A program made the translations under genes and the position numbers. Below are positions 1 through 10,467 of a stretch of DNA of 53,795 bases, piece after piece (position 1 is the first letter of the stretch; each line of letters opens with the position of its first letter). The notes under the pieces are model-generated. The model saw only the letters and a list, made by a program, of their open reading frames with translations. It was not told where the DNA came from and made no database searches. Source of the DNA: Candidatus Bathyarchaeota archaeon (GTDB lineage: Archaea; Thermoproteota; Bathyarchaeia; Bathyarchaeales; Bathycorpusculaceae); the NCBI GenBank assembly GCA_003164295.1, contig PLTA01000021.1:34908-88702 (forward strand). Direction: 5' to 3'.

Positions 1-1845
<1,845 letters not shown>

Positions 1846-2425
1846 CAAGAGCTAGAGATTTCAATAATGCGAATTTGTTCGCTCGAAATAAGAAGATTGT
1901 TAGCTAATAAAGTCAGTTAAAATAGATTTGCAAAATGAATCATTTCAAGCTTTTAAGAAAACGCAAATATTCTTCAGTCTTCAAATAATGAGGATTTATG
2001 CTAAATAGCTGAAGATGGACGTTTGATTTGAATTCGATTCCCTGAGCTAATTGCTACTAAGAAATCATTTCATTTACTGAGGATTTCACTAATTGTCTAT
2101 GAACTGATCGCCCTGTCGCTTTGCAAGATTTCATATTGAACAAATTACCGGTTTGAATGAACTTTAAATATGTCGATTTTAGACAAATTAATCTCAAAAA
2201 CAACCCAAAATCGTAAAATGAGCCATTGAAGTGATTTTGGCCTCAATGTGCCAATAATAATAGTTTAGAAACAATATGGCCACTCGAACAAAACTAGTTA
2301 ATGGCCATGTCCCAGTTAATTTGAGTGGGGGTAACATCTTGACCACAAACATAATGTCTTTCGCTATGCTATAAAAAAACTAAAAAAAGGGGAAATGTTG
2401 TTTTGTTTGAAGTTTTTTATTGTCG
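1846..2425. other. AT-rich convergent intergenic region
   Basis: Gap between the convergent katG and beta-propeller genes. I see no reading frame, RNA gene or clear repeat. The T-rich stretch just downstream of the propeller stop on its strand (around 2365-2420) could serve as a T-tract terminator. Confidence 0.5.
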
Positions 2426-5407
2426 TTATTGTCGTTTCCTGAGAAATAACATTGCAAGTATTGCAAAACAGATGATTATTACGACGATTATGGCTATGAC
2501 TGATGGTACAAAGTATGTTTCGACTGCTGTAGTTGGAGCCGTTACAGGTGCCGTAGTTGCAGAAGGCGTGTTCAGTACGTCCATTATTGACTGTGCGTTT
2601 GATGACCAGTAACCGTTTGTTCCGGCAAACGTAGCTGTGATAGTATATTGACCAGGTACATTGGGAGTTTGCCATACGTATCCGAAGAGACCATTTGCGT
2701 TAGTTGTAACTGTGCCAATATGGATAGTGTTGTTGTTGGGATCAACAGCATCGATTGATACTGGAACGCCTGTGAAATTAGTTGGTTTTGCTTGCTGCTG
2801 ATAGACATAGCCCATCCATTGGGTCATGCTGGCATCAGATGCTACTGGAACTCCGTTTGGAAAATCTGCTTTCTGCACGGATTGCTGTGTACCCGCTGAA
2901 GTATCCATAACTGTACCCTGAATAACTACTTCGTTGCCTGCTGCGATAGCAGTTTGTGGAGCTGTAACTTTAGTAACGCTAGTTCCCATGCCTACACTGT
3001 AAATTTGGCTATCATAACCATTAAAGAAGGTAGCGTAACCATCAGCTACTATAAAGTCAGACCCGCTGCCAGAGTTGGACCACTCGCTGGCATAGCTTGA
3101 AAGGCTCCATATTTGTTGTCCTGTAGTTGCATTAATAGCGGTTATTTGTGCACCCTTGTAAATCGGGTTAATGATTGTGTGCTCATCAGTAGCTAGGTAA
3201 ATGACTCCGCTGGCAATAGATTGTACGAATGTTGGATAATCGCCGTAGGGTGTTTGGAAGCCTGCGTTAGTACTGTTGCCTACTGCACCATTGCCAAACG
3301 TCCATTGTAGTTGTCCAGTGAGGTCGTTATAGCAGTAGCATATTCCTCCATATGAGCTGCTGTAAAGGTTGCCATACGCCATGTTTCCAGTTGAACCTGG
3401 ACCGTCATAATAGTCGAAAGCTGTTTCAGACGCAGTTGGCCCCCATATCAGTTGACCCGTATCTAAATTGTATCCTACCCATTGCATAGTTTCCTCATAA
3501 CCTACAGTGAAGACACGTGTCTGCCAGTCAACTGGACCTTGTTGAACAGTCAGGTTTCCTGCTGGAGGGTTATAATTCTGCATCCAACGAATCGAACCAA
3601 TTGCACCTAAAGAAGCGTTGAGGTTGATCGCAAACATAGTCCAAGGAAGTTGAGGGTAGCCTGTTGAAGTTGTGGCAAAACCGAACGGTAGAGAACCATT
3701 TCTGCAAAGAATCATATCGCCAGGGTTAGTTGCAACCACTGAAACTGGATTTGTTCCAGGAGTCGCGGGCACTATTTGTCCTGTGACGGTGTTATATGTG
3801 GGTTGCAAAGGCATAGTATTGAGCAATGGTAACGAAATGTTCCAGTCGTATGTTGTTATGCCATAGCCAGCAGTGCCGGAGAAAGCAGTCGTAGTCGAGT
3901 TAATGGGGATGTTTGCATTGACTGTCAGTGAAGATCCATAGGGGATAAAAACGCTGCCTCCATTTGGAAGAGTGCCAGTTTCGCCTGTTATTGGAATAGG
4001 GAGCTCCGAAACAAGAAAGCCGTTGCTTGCATTAATAACTGAGGGGTTAAGACTACCACTGCCAGTGAACGGGTTAATGTCATATTGCCATAGTTTAGAT
4101 GAGTTCCATTGAGCCAAATACCATTGTGGATTAGCCGTTGTGCCTGCATTATTGAAGACATATCTTAGCTGTTCACCGCTTGGGCCTGCTGCTAAATTGC
4201 CTTCTCCGCCTATAACGTCGGTAAGTGTTTGTGCTGGAACGCCTGTTACATTGAATAAAGAGTCTCCGGTGTATCCATCAAAAAACTCCCACATTGAAGG
4301 CAACCCTGTAAGTCCTCCTCCAATTGATGCAACTAGTATCGGCGGGAAGGTTCCATGTTGGTCGGGATCCCAAAGATTATAGATGTATCCGAATGATAGC
4401 TTGGGCATAGTAATACTGCTCCAGAGTTGCTGTCCTGTACGAAGGTTAATGCAGACGGTTGGTCCAGTAGCACTAGTAGAAACACTAAGGGTGCCTGTGA
4501 ATGAAGCAACTTCTGTGTAGTAGAGGTATCCGTTGATTATTATCGGATCTTGGAATCTTGGCACGTAAGATGAACCCTCAAAGTAGCTAACTCCCGGGGC
4601 ATCAGGGAACATGTTTCCTCCGACGATTCCTCCGTTCTGAGTTGGTAGTGTCCACACAATGTGACTAGTTAGAGGTCCAACAGCATCACCGTGATACAAT
4701 GGAGAGCTCGTGTAGCCTGCTGGAGGGGGTGAACCACCGGTGCCGATTGGTAAACCAGAGCCAAGCCAGTTAGACGAAAGCATGTACCAGTTTGAGTTTT
4801 CACCATAGATTGGTTCTTGCCAATAGCTTGTAGGTAGCGGTTCACTTGTTGTTGCTGCAGGAATTGGGGTTTGTTGTACTGTTAGGTTTGTGGTCGCAGT
4901 GCTAGGTAGGTAAGTGTCGTTGATGAGTGATGATTTTTCGTATCCGTTACCGTTTGCTCCGTAGACTTGCCCTGAGTAGGTGAAATTAAGAGTGTATGTT
5001 CCTATATCGGTTGGTGTGAAGTAATAATATTGTGACGATGTTGGATCTGAGATAACTGAAAAAGGCACCGTACTTGATGTACCGTTTGGAGCTGTTATTG
5101 TAAGAGCATAGTTATGGAATCTATAGTTGTTAGATAACAACGCAACGCTGGCTGTAGAGCCATTTGTTGGTACCACGGCAGTTGTTCCTCCAACTCCTCC
5201 GTAGACAGAATCAAGCCACATGTAAACCAGTAATGTTTGACCGACACCTATAGGGTTAGGAGTTGCATTAATGTATGCATATGTTGGAATATTCCATGAA
5301 GGGTTATGGGCAGAAGCGTTTGGTAAGAGTGTCATTGAAGCTGAAATTGAAAATGTTAAGAGTATAACAATTGCGATAGCTAATGTTTTGTTTTTTGTTT
5401 CTTGCAT
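2426..5407 (-). CDS. Exported, membrane-anchored PQQ-like beta-propeller protein
   Basis: About 993-residue surface protein of unknown ligand. The start at 5407 is chosen because a GGAAG ribosome site sits 5 bases before it and a signal peptide follows at once (KNK, a hydrophobic stretch, then NASA before HNPSW). A frame 22 codons longer exists but would bury the signal. An Ig-like region (about residues 35-170) is followed by a propeller with repeated blades of the TGxxxW type: LRTGQQLW, LDTGQLIW, DLTGQLQW, NATTGQQIW. Next come a second Ig/carboxypeptidase-regulatory-like domain (about 840-940), a Thr/Ala/Pro-rich linker, and a C-terminal membrane helix ending RKRQ. The topology is an outward-facing ectodomain. 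PQQ-like repeats do not prove quinone binding. A role in surface binding or polymer handling is inference. Confidence 0.85.
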   Translation of the reverse strand: MQETKNKTLAIAIVILLTFSISASMTLLPNASAHNPSWNIPTYAYINATPNPIGVGQTLLVYMWLDSVYGGVGGTTAVVPTNGSTASVALLSNNYRFHNYALTITAPNGTSSTVPFSVISDPTSSQYYYFTPTDIGTYTLNFTYSGQVYGANGNGYEKSSLINDTYLPSTATTNLTVQQTPIPAATTSEPLPTSYWQEPIYGENSNWYMLSSNWLGSGLPIGTGGSPPPAGYTSSPLYHGDAVGPLTSHIVWTLPTQNGGIVGGNMFPDAPGVSYFEGSSYVPRFQDPIIINGYLYYTEVASFTGTLSVSTSATGPTVCINLRTGQQLWSSITMPKLSFGYIYNLWDPDQHGTFPPILVASIGGGLTGLPSMWEFFDGYTGDSLFNVTGVPAQTLTDVIGGEGNLAAGPSGEQLRYVFNNAGTTANPQWYLAQWNSSKLWQYDINPFTGSGSLNPSVINASNGFLVSELPIPITGETGTLPNGGSVFIPYGSSLTVNANIPINSTTTAFSGTAGYGITTYDWNISLPLLNTMPLQPTYNTVTGQIVPATPGTNPVSVVATNPGDMILCRNGSLPFGFATTSTGYPQLPWTMFAINLNASLGAIGSIRWMQNYNPPAGNLTVQQGPVDWQTRVFTVGYEETMQWVGYNLDTGQLIWGPTASETAFDYYDGPGSTGNMAYGNLYSSSYGGICYCYNDLTGQLQWTFGNGAVGNSTNAGFQTPYGDYPTFVQSIASGVIYLATDEHTIINPIYKGAQITAINATTGQQIWSLSSYASEWSNSGSGSDFIVADGYATFFNGYDSQIYSVGMGTSVTKVTAPQTAIAAGNEVVIQGTVMDTSAGTQQSVQKADFPNGVPVASDASMTQWMGYVYQQQAKPTNFTGVPVSIDAVDPNNNTIHIGTVTTNANGLFGYVWQTPNVPGQYTITATFAGTNGYWSSNAQSIMDVLNTPSATTAPVTAPTTAVETYFVPSVIAIIVVIIICFAILAMLFLRKRQ

Positions 5408-6204
5408 TTTTCTTCCTTCAATTTTATTTTTATGCGGCAAGAAAATGTTTAAGTCAAGATTTTCCTGCTGCATTAGCCGTTGATTTTATTCTATTTTCTT
5501 TATAAGACTTTGTGAAGTACTCAATAACCACATTTTAACGTGAATAACTCGTTTAACAAGTAAACCCTTTTCGCTCTTCCTTTTTCAACGTGATTTCTTG
5601 CTCTAAATTTTAGCTGAATCTTGGCAAAATTCAGAAACATCGACAGAATAACCTTTTGTAGCAAAAACGTTGATCTCAGGCATTTTAGTTTACTTTGGAT
5701 CAGTAAATACGCATTTATAGTAATAACGTTTAAGCATTAGCTAAAGTATGCTATCATTAGTTCCCCAGAAAAATGCTAAAATTTATTTTTTTTGCTTTAT
5801 GCTATTAAATATTGCTCGAATGGTTGCTGAATATATTCAAGGCATTTAGAGAGGACCCGATGAGTCTTGATACAATCTGAAAAGAATTAAGGTTCTACTA
5901 AGTTCTCTTCAACGAAAATACAAATCGTACAAGCAACATTTCTGATAAGAAATTCTTGGACATTCTTAGCTGATCATGGTTTAACTGCTTGATTTACTAG
6001 ATTGATTAACCTTCATTAAAGAAAAAAATAATCCACTTTTGAAAGTAAAAATTTTTATCCTGTTTTCAGAAATTTTGATAAATAAGCTATAATTGATATA
6101 TTTAGACAAAATAATTGTAAAAACTGCTTAGTAAAACGGCGCATGAAGGGGGATTTGAAACGCAAAGACTTGAAGGAAGATATCGATTTCGATGCTCGTC
6201 AAAT
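5408..6204. other. AT-rich intergenic region, no gene seen
   Basis: About 800 bases upstream of the propeller gene. It should hold that gene's promoter on the minus strand (TATA-like AT stretches near 5480-5510), but I cannot assign one box. No RNA gene or convincing frame was seen. Confidence 0.4.
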
Positions 6205-6444
6205 TTATAGTTGAAATTCTTTTTCCGCGATGTCCAGTTGTTTTTCAAGTGTTTCTTTATAGTTATCCACTTGATTTTCTTTAAGATCCTCTTGGCTTGC
6301 ATTTAGAGACTTCAATAGTTCTTTGTCACTTAGGTTTACCAAGATTTCGGCAAGTCTATCGATCAGCTTACGGATTTCAAAGAGTTCCAGAGCTATTACT
6401 TTGAGGTCTCTCTTATCCTGCTCTGTCAAGACTGTTTTAACCAA
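6205..6444 (-). CDS. Small charged helical protein, unknown
   Basis: A 79-residue protein with a TTG start at 6444, preceded by GGTGG about 6 bases upstream. The sequence is rich in Leu, Glu, Lys and Asp with heptad-like spacing (IRKLIDRLAEILVNL), so it should be mostly alpha-helical or a coiled coil. It has no cysteines, signal or membrane segment. I do not recognise a family. It lies just downstream, on the same strand, of a decayed tRNA-Leu fragment, a spot where small cargo genes of integrated elements are common. It could be a chance frame, but the composition looks protein-like. Confidence 0.45.
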   Translation of the reverse strand: MVKTVLTEQDKRDLKVIALELFEIRKLIDRLAEILVNLSDKELLKSLNASQEDLKENQVDNYKETLEKQLDIAEKEFQL

Positions 6445-6523
6445 CTAAGCCACCAAGTGAACGGTTACCTTTTACAAGGGTTGGGCTGCACTAAAATTTT
6501 TCTGTAAAAATTGTGGGCGATGT

Positions 6524-6580
6524 TGGTCTGGGGGCAGGATTTGAACCTGCGAATTCCTGTGGCAAAGGCTTTCCCATAGA
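6524..6580 (-). pseudogene. Decayed 3' half of a tRNA-Leu
   Basis: Read on the minus strand, this matches the 3' portion of the intact tRNA-Leu at 7289-7437. It has the ATGGGAAA of the intron 3' splice region, a long variable arm, a perfect T-arm (GCAGG, TTCAAAT, CCTGC) and CCCCAG-A-CCA. The acceptor strand is one base short, and I find no matching 5' half nearby, so it is a remnant. It may be a duplicated tRNA or a scar left by an integrase that uses tRNA 3' ends. Confidence 0.65.
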
Positions 6581-6711
6581 AGTCACTTAGACTAAAAGGT
6601 CGATTAAGTTTTTTGCGGAGGATCATGTCTTTGTTTATTTCAAGATGACTGATATTTTAAAAAGAAGGTTTGATTGTTTGACCATCTTGTTTTCTAAATT
6701 TGGTTGCAACG

Positions 6712-7053
6712 TTAAATTTTGAAAACAACCATCATGTTGTTTGCAACTACGATCGAGAGTGTGAGAACTATGAGCGAAATGCCGCCGTTTACAAATTTGC
6801 TCGTAAGACGCCAAGTGTTTTTTGCATGAATAGTTATGTCGACTGCTTTGTAGGCTGCGAACCCTGCAAGTGCGACCGCAACAAGTTTTGTGGCGCTGAA
6901 AACCAGCATGCTTGACTTTGTTAAACCTGATAATACCGGATTGAGTTCGGTTCCTCCACAGAAGAGTAAACCGATAACTGTGGTTAGCCAGTCCAAGTAG
7001 CCTAGGAGAAAAACTATTCCAAGGACGATGAATGCTTTATGTGAAGTTTTCAT
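6712..7053 (-). CDS. Small membrane protein, DUF5658-like
   Basis: A 113-residue protein with about three to four membrane helices and no long soluble part. The pattern of an acidic-Trp-Leu-Thr-Thr helix (YLDWLTTVIGLL) followed by a Gly-Gly and Glu-Leu-Asn-Pro turn (GGTELNP) resembles the DUF5658 family of small archaeal and bacterial membrane proteins of unknown function. The start at 7053 is the only Met before the first hydrophobic helix. A purine-rich GGAA lies about 14 bases upstream, and a TATA-like AATATAG is further upstream on the minus strand. It lies between the tRNA-Leu fragment and the intact tRNA-Leu. The family call is by motif memory only. Confidence 0.7.
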   Translation of the reverse strand: MKTSHKAFIVLGIVFLLGYLDWLTTVIGLLFCGGTELNPVLSGLTKSSMLVFSATKLVAVALAGFAAYKAVDITIHAKNTWRLTSKFVNGGISLIVLTLSIVVANNMMVVFKI

Positions 7054-7336
7054 AGGTGTGTTGTTCCTTTTATGTCGTGTATCTTACTATATTGGTAACG
7101 AGTTACTTACCCGTTTACAATGGCAAAGGAAAGAACTGTTGTACACGTAGGCGAAGTTTTTAACGTTAAAACAGCAAAACCTACCGACTGGAACCATCTG
7201 TTTATGCTCTTTTGTGTAGTTTAGGTTGTTGATGTGTTGAACAATAACTTATGAGTTTGAATGTGCGAAGGCTTTCTTGAAGGTTGGTTGGTGCTGAGGG
7301 CAGGATTCGAACCTGCGAACCCCTGCGGGAAAGGAT

Positions 7337-7371
7337 TTCCCATCGAGGCCTTTGCCGGCCAAATGTTTGAT
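7337..7371 (-). other. Canonical tRNA intron (37/38), 35 nt
   Basis: Splice-site helix CTCA/TGGG is flanked by bulges AGA and AAA. The intron contains a GGCC/GGCC hairpin. The 5' cut falls directly after the CAA anticodon plus G37. Confidence 0.85.
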
Positions 7372-7380
7372 CTTGAGTCC

Positions 7381-7406
7381 TTAGTGGAACGCAACTTATG
7401 CGCTCT
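7381..7406 (-). other. Noncanonical tRNA intron (28/29), 26 nt
   Basis: Splice-site helix GGTG/CACT (one G-U pair) is flanked by bulges AAA and AAG. Inside it is a 7-bp hairpin, GAGCGCA/TGCGTTC, with loop TAAGT. Removing exactly these bases joins AA to GGA and completes the anticodon stem. Confidence 0.8.
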
Positions 7407-7572
7407 TTCACCTTTGACCTGGCTTGGTTACCTCAGCACATTTGTGAGCTACAGACTTTTCCTTCTTCTTTCTTATTAATCATTTGCCACCTGTTCTCGC
7501 AAAAATGAATTTTAACTATTCGATTTGTCGAAAAATATTAAAACTTAAATGACAAATTAGCGAATATAACCT

Positions 7573-8154
7573 ATGAACAAAGAACTCAAGAGATGCTGGA
7601 ACACTACCGAACCTCTATACATCAAGTATCACGATGAAGAATGGGGTGTTCCAGTCCATGATGATAAACGACATTTTGAATTTCTAATTCTAGATGCTTT
7701 CCAAGCGGGCCTTTCATGGTGGATTATTCTTAAGAGACGAGCGCAGCTAAGGAAAGCGTTCGACTTTTTTGATCCAGAGAAAATCGCACGTTACACTGCA
7801 GTAGATGTTGATCGCCTTTTGGCGGCGGAGGGCATGATTAAAAACAAAGGCAAAATCGCCGCGACCATAACCAACGCTCAGGAATTCACAAAAATCCAGC
7901 GGGAATTCGATTCGTTTGATTCATTCATCTGGCAATTCGTCGGAGGAAAAATAAAGCACAACGCATTCAAAGAGATATCGGAGCTGCCAGCTGAGAGTGA
8001 AGAGTCGAGGGCTATGAGTAAGGAACTGAAGAAACGTGGGTTCAAATTTGTTGGGCCGACAATCTGCTATGCATATATGCAGGCGGCGGGGTTAGTGAAT
8101 GATCATTTGGTCAGTTGTTTTCGATATAAACAGCTTCGAAAGGAAAAGAGATAA
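7573..8154 (+). CDS. tag: DNA-3-methyladenine glycosylase I (Tag)
   Basis: Base-excision repair enzyme that removes 3-methyladenine from DNA. Its 193 residues match the family length. RCW at the N-terminus, YHDEEWGVP, FQAGLSWWIILKRR, and FVGPTICYAYMQAAGLVNDH are family hallmarks. The four zinc ligands are all present as Cys8, His20, His178 and Cys182, with the spacing of the Escherichia coli enzyme apart from one missing residue after Cys8. The start ATG has no ribosome site. A TATA-like AT stretch about 25 bases upstream would give a leaderless mRNA. It stands alone, converging with the peptidase gene. Confidence 0.96.
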   Translation: MNKELKRCWNTTEPLYIKYHDEEWGVPVHDDKRHFEFLILDAFQAGLSWWIILKRRAQLRKAFDFFDPEKIARYTAVDVDRLLAAEGMIKNKGKIAATITNAQEFTKIQREFDSFDSFIWQFVGGKIKHNAFKEISELPAESEESRAMSKELKKRGFKFVGPTICYAYMQAAGLVNDHLVSCFRYKQLRKEKR

Positions 8155-8249
8155 ATCAAGTTTTCAAAACAAACGACTACAAAACTATGATGTATAGACA
8201 AAAAAAGAAATAGGCGTTTCTCAGGAATGGATCCAGTAAAAGTAGCTGT

Positions 8250-10052
8250 TTATTCATTTAGCTTTCCTTGTTGAACATTTTTCTCGAGATCGTCGATGAA
8301 GCGCTCAAACACTTTCAAGCCGCCCATCCAGAAGCTTGGATCTGCAACGTTTAAGCCTACGATTTTGCCGATTTCCAAGGGCGACATACTGCTGCCAGCT
8401 GACAACGCCTTTACCAACTTAGGTACAAACGCTTTGCCCTCTTCCAAATATCGCTCATAGAGGGTGTAGACGAACATTTGGGCGTAGACGTAGGGGTAGT
8501 TGTAGAATCGGTAGTTTGCCATGTAATAGTGGGGTTTCATTGTCCATTCGGCTTCCATTTCGGGGAACCATGTAACTGCGTCGCCGTATATTCGGTCGCG
8601 TGCTTTGGTCCAGTGGTTGCAGATGGTTTTGTAATCAAGGTATTCGCCTTGTTGGATTGATTTGTATAGTGCCTGTTCAAACCAGACGCGGGCGGTAACT
8701 TGGAAGATTGTCATTCCTGATTCGTCGAGAACTTGGCAAAGGATTGCTTTTTGTTCTTTATCCGATTTTGTTTCACTGATAAGTAGGCCAGTTAGGAGCA
8801 GTTCGCCAAAGATTGATGCGGTTTCAGCCACTGTGGAAGGGACGCTTGTATTCATGATTGTTTGGCTTCGAGACATGTAATAATCATGAGTTGCATGTCC
8901 CAGTTCATGTGCCAACGTGTAAACGTCGTTTAGGGTGCCATTGAAATTGTCAAGGATAAATGCTGATTTTCCACGAAACCAACTTGCGCAGAAAGCGCCA
9001 TTGCGTTTGCCAAACCTTGGCGTTGCATCGATTCGGCGTTTCTCAAACATTTCTTTGATTGCGGCTGAATATGATGGGTCAAAACGACTATAAGCCCTCA
9101 CAACCAGGTCTTTGGCTTCTTCAAACGTAAACTTTCTTTCATGCGCATCAGGAAGAGGTGCGACAATATCATGGTTCCCAAGCAGTGAGAGACCCATGAG
9201 TTTAGCTTTTAGTTTGAGATAACGGCGGTATGCGTTTGCTTTTTCTTCTACTGCATGGAGCAAATTCCCAATAATCGCCTCCTGGGTATCGTTGCTTATG
9301 AGGCTTGACTCCATAGGCGAGGCGTATTTTCTACGTTGCGAAACAGTTACCCAGTCGTTACAGATGCTGCGAAGTGCCGCGGAAAATATTTCGCCGTCTT
9401 TGCCCAATAACCCGTAAACTGAGCGGTTTGCAGATTCCCGTGTTGCACGGTCAGGATGAGATAATAACCCGTTAGCTTCGCCATAACTAAGAGATTTTTT
9501 CTCTTCTAAAACCATTACATCGAACATGCGAGTGTTAAGCCATTTGCTCTGCAGCTCTTCCCAAGCCTGCACCCCAAACTGGTCCTTTTCGATAACAAGT
9601 TGCTCCTCTATCTCGGTTAATTGATGGGGAACACGCAACTGCACACGCTCAAGCATATGTCGATACCCAGCCAAAACGGGTTCTTGAATTATCTCTGGTT
9701 TAGCCTTTACGAGCGAACCAAGTTCAAGCGAAAAAAACGCCAACTGTTTCCCAAGCTCTGCTTCAAGCTTACTTACCCTATCATAAAGCGCCTGTACTTC
9801 AGGCAGCGTCATGTTAGCTGAAAAAGATAACCCTGCAAAAAGTGAAAGATCGCCAGATTTAACATAAAATGATTCAAGTTCTCGAAGACATTGCAGCAGT
9901 TTCGTTGGATCAAGATTAGCTATTTTTCCTCGGTATGCCTTCTCAAAAGTTTCTGCGAAAGCTTTTGTTTCATTAAGTGATTTTTCAATGGACGGATCAT
10001 TAACACTTGGAAAAAGCTCTGTTAAATCCCATGAAATTTCTGGTTTAGTCAT
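8250..10052 (-). CDS. pepF: M3-family oligoendopeptidase (PepF-like)
   Basis: Cytosolic zinc metallopeptidase that degrades oligopeptides, about 600 residues and full length. The N-terminus SWDLTELFPS is typical. The N-terminal helical domain is followed by the catalytic domain with HELGHATHDYY (zinc ligands and catalytic Glu near residue 380) and the downstream Glu in VAETASIFGE. The start at 10052 is preferred over one 14 codons upstream. AAAGGCG lies just before it, and a TATA-like TTTTAT near 10108 would start transcription around 10081, inside the longer frame. It has no signal peptide. The next gene upstream on the same strand is a small membrane protein about 70 bases away. Confidence 0.95.
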   Translation of the reverse strand: MTKPEISWDLTELFPSVNDPSIEKSLNETKAFAETFEKAYRGKIANLDPTKLLQCLRELESFYVKSGDLSLFAGLSFSANMTLPEVQALYDRVSKLEAELGKQLAFFSLELGSLVKAKPEIIQEPVLAGYRHMLERVQLRVPHQLTEIEEQLVIEKDQFGVQAWEELQSKWLNTRMFDVMVLEEKKSLSYGEANGLLSHPDRATRESANRSVYGLLGKDGEIFSAALRSICNDWVTVSQRRKYASPMESSLISNDTQEAIIGNLLHAVEEKANAYRRYLKLKAKLMGLSLLGNHDIVAPLPDAHERKFTFEEAKDLVVRAYSRFDPSYSAAIKEMFEKRRIDATPRFGKRNGAFCASWFRGKSAFILDNFNGTLNDVYTLAHELGHATHDYYMSRSQTIMNTSVPSTVAETASIFGELLLTGLLISETKSDKEQKAILCQVLDESGMTIFQVTARVWFEQALYKSIQQGEYLDYKTICNHWTKARDRIYGDAVTWFPEMEAEWTMKPHYYMANYRFYNYPYVYAQMFVYTLYERYLEEGKAFVPKLVKALSAGSSMSPLEIGKIVGLNVADPSFWMGGLKVFERFIDDLEKNVQQGKLNE

Positions 10053-10124
10053 TTTATCGCCTTTCAAACTAATTGCAAACTCAAACTTATTCATTAACGT
10101 ACTTGATAAAACACGCGAGACATT

Positions 10125-10325
10125 TTAGCTCTCGACTTTTTTTTTTACTATAAATTTCCATATAATCATGATAGTGAAAACAACCAAAAGACCTACGGTT
10201 AATGATAAAGCAATCATTTCAGAGTTATTTCGATTAATCAATTCTGCTGCTCCAAAAATGGCAAATACAATTAAGCCAATAAGTATCAGCCACATTGCCT
10301 GTTTAAAACCGCTCTCTACACCCAA
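10125..10325 (-). CDS. Small two-helix membrane protein
   Basis: A 66-residue protein with two predicted membrane helices (around residues 11-30 and 38-58), a polar turn LINRNNSE between them and a basic C-terminus KKKVES. The TTG start is supported by GAGGT seven bases upstream. It lies just upstream of the oligoendopeptidase on the same strand and could share its transcript. I do not recognise a family and no function can be stated. Confidence 0.65.
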   Translation of the reverse strand: MGVESGFKQAMWLILIGLIVFAIFGAAELINRNNSEMIALSLTVGLLVVFTIMIIWKFIVKKKVES

Positions 10326-10467
10326 AGCACAAACCTCTTGATATTCAACGTTAACAGTTACGCGTAAACATTTTCTTAATTTAAAGGTTGATTATTTTAA
10401 ATTCATGTTAACTCAATATACCACAAAAGTAAATAACACATCTTAAGGGATATACAAGGACAATCAT

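Larger units (their letters stand above)
7289..7437 (-). tRNA. tRNA-Leu(CAA) with two introns
   Basis: The acceptor strands GCTGAGG and CCTCAGC pair perfectly, with discriminator A and an encoded CCA. The T-arm is GCAGG-TTCGAAT-CCTGC, and a long class II variable arm is present. After removal of two insertions the anticodon arm becomes AAGGA-CTCAAGA-TCCTT, giving anticodon CAA and a normal 88-base tRNA including CCA. Intron 1 (7381-7406) falls between positions 28 and 29. Intron 2 (7337-7371) is at the canonical 37/38 site. Both sites form 3-base bulges around a 4-bp helix, cut after the second bulge base, as archaeal splicing endonuclease requires. Confidence 0.93.

Noticed and set aside
6524..6580. 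Split (trans-spliced) tRNA half
   Set aside because: The 3' splice region is preserved, but the acceptor strand is one base short and no complementary 5' half (CTGGGG... start) is visible, so a remnant is simpler.
7119..7220. Small plus-strand frame starting ATG-GCA-AAG
   Set aside because: 33 codons, no recognised pattern, lying in the divergent gap between a promoter and the tRNA; too weak to list.
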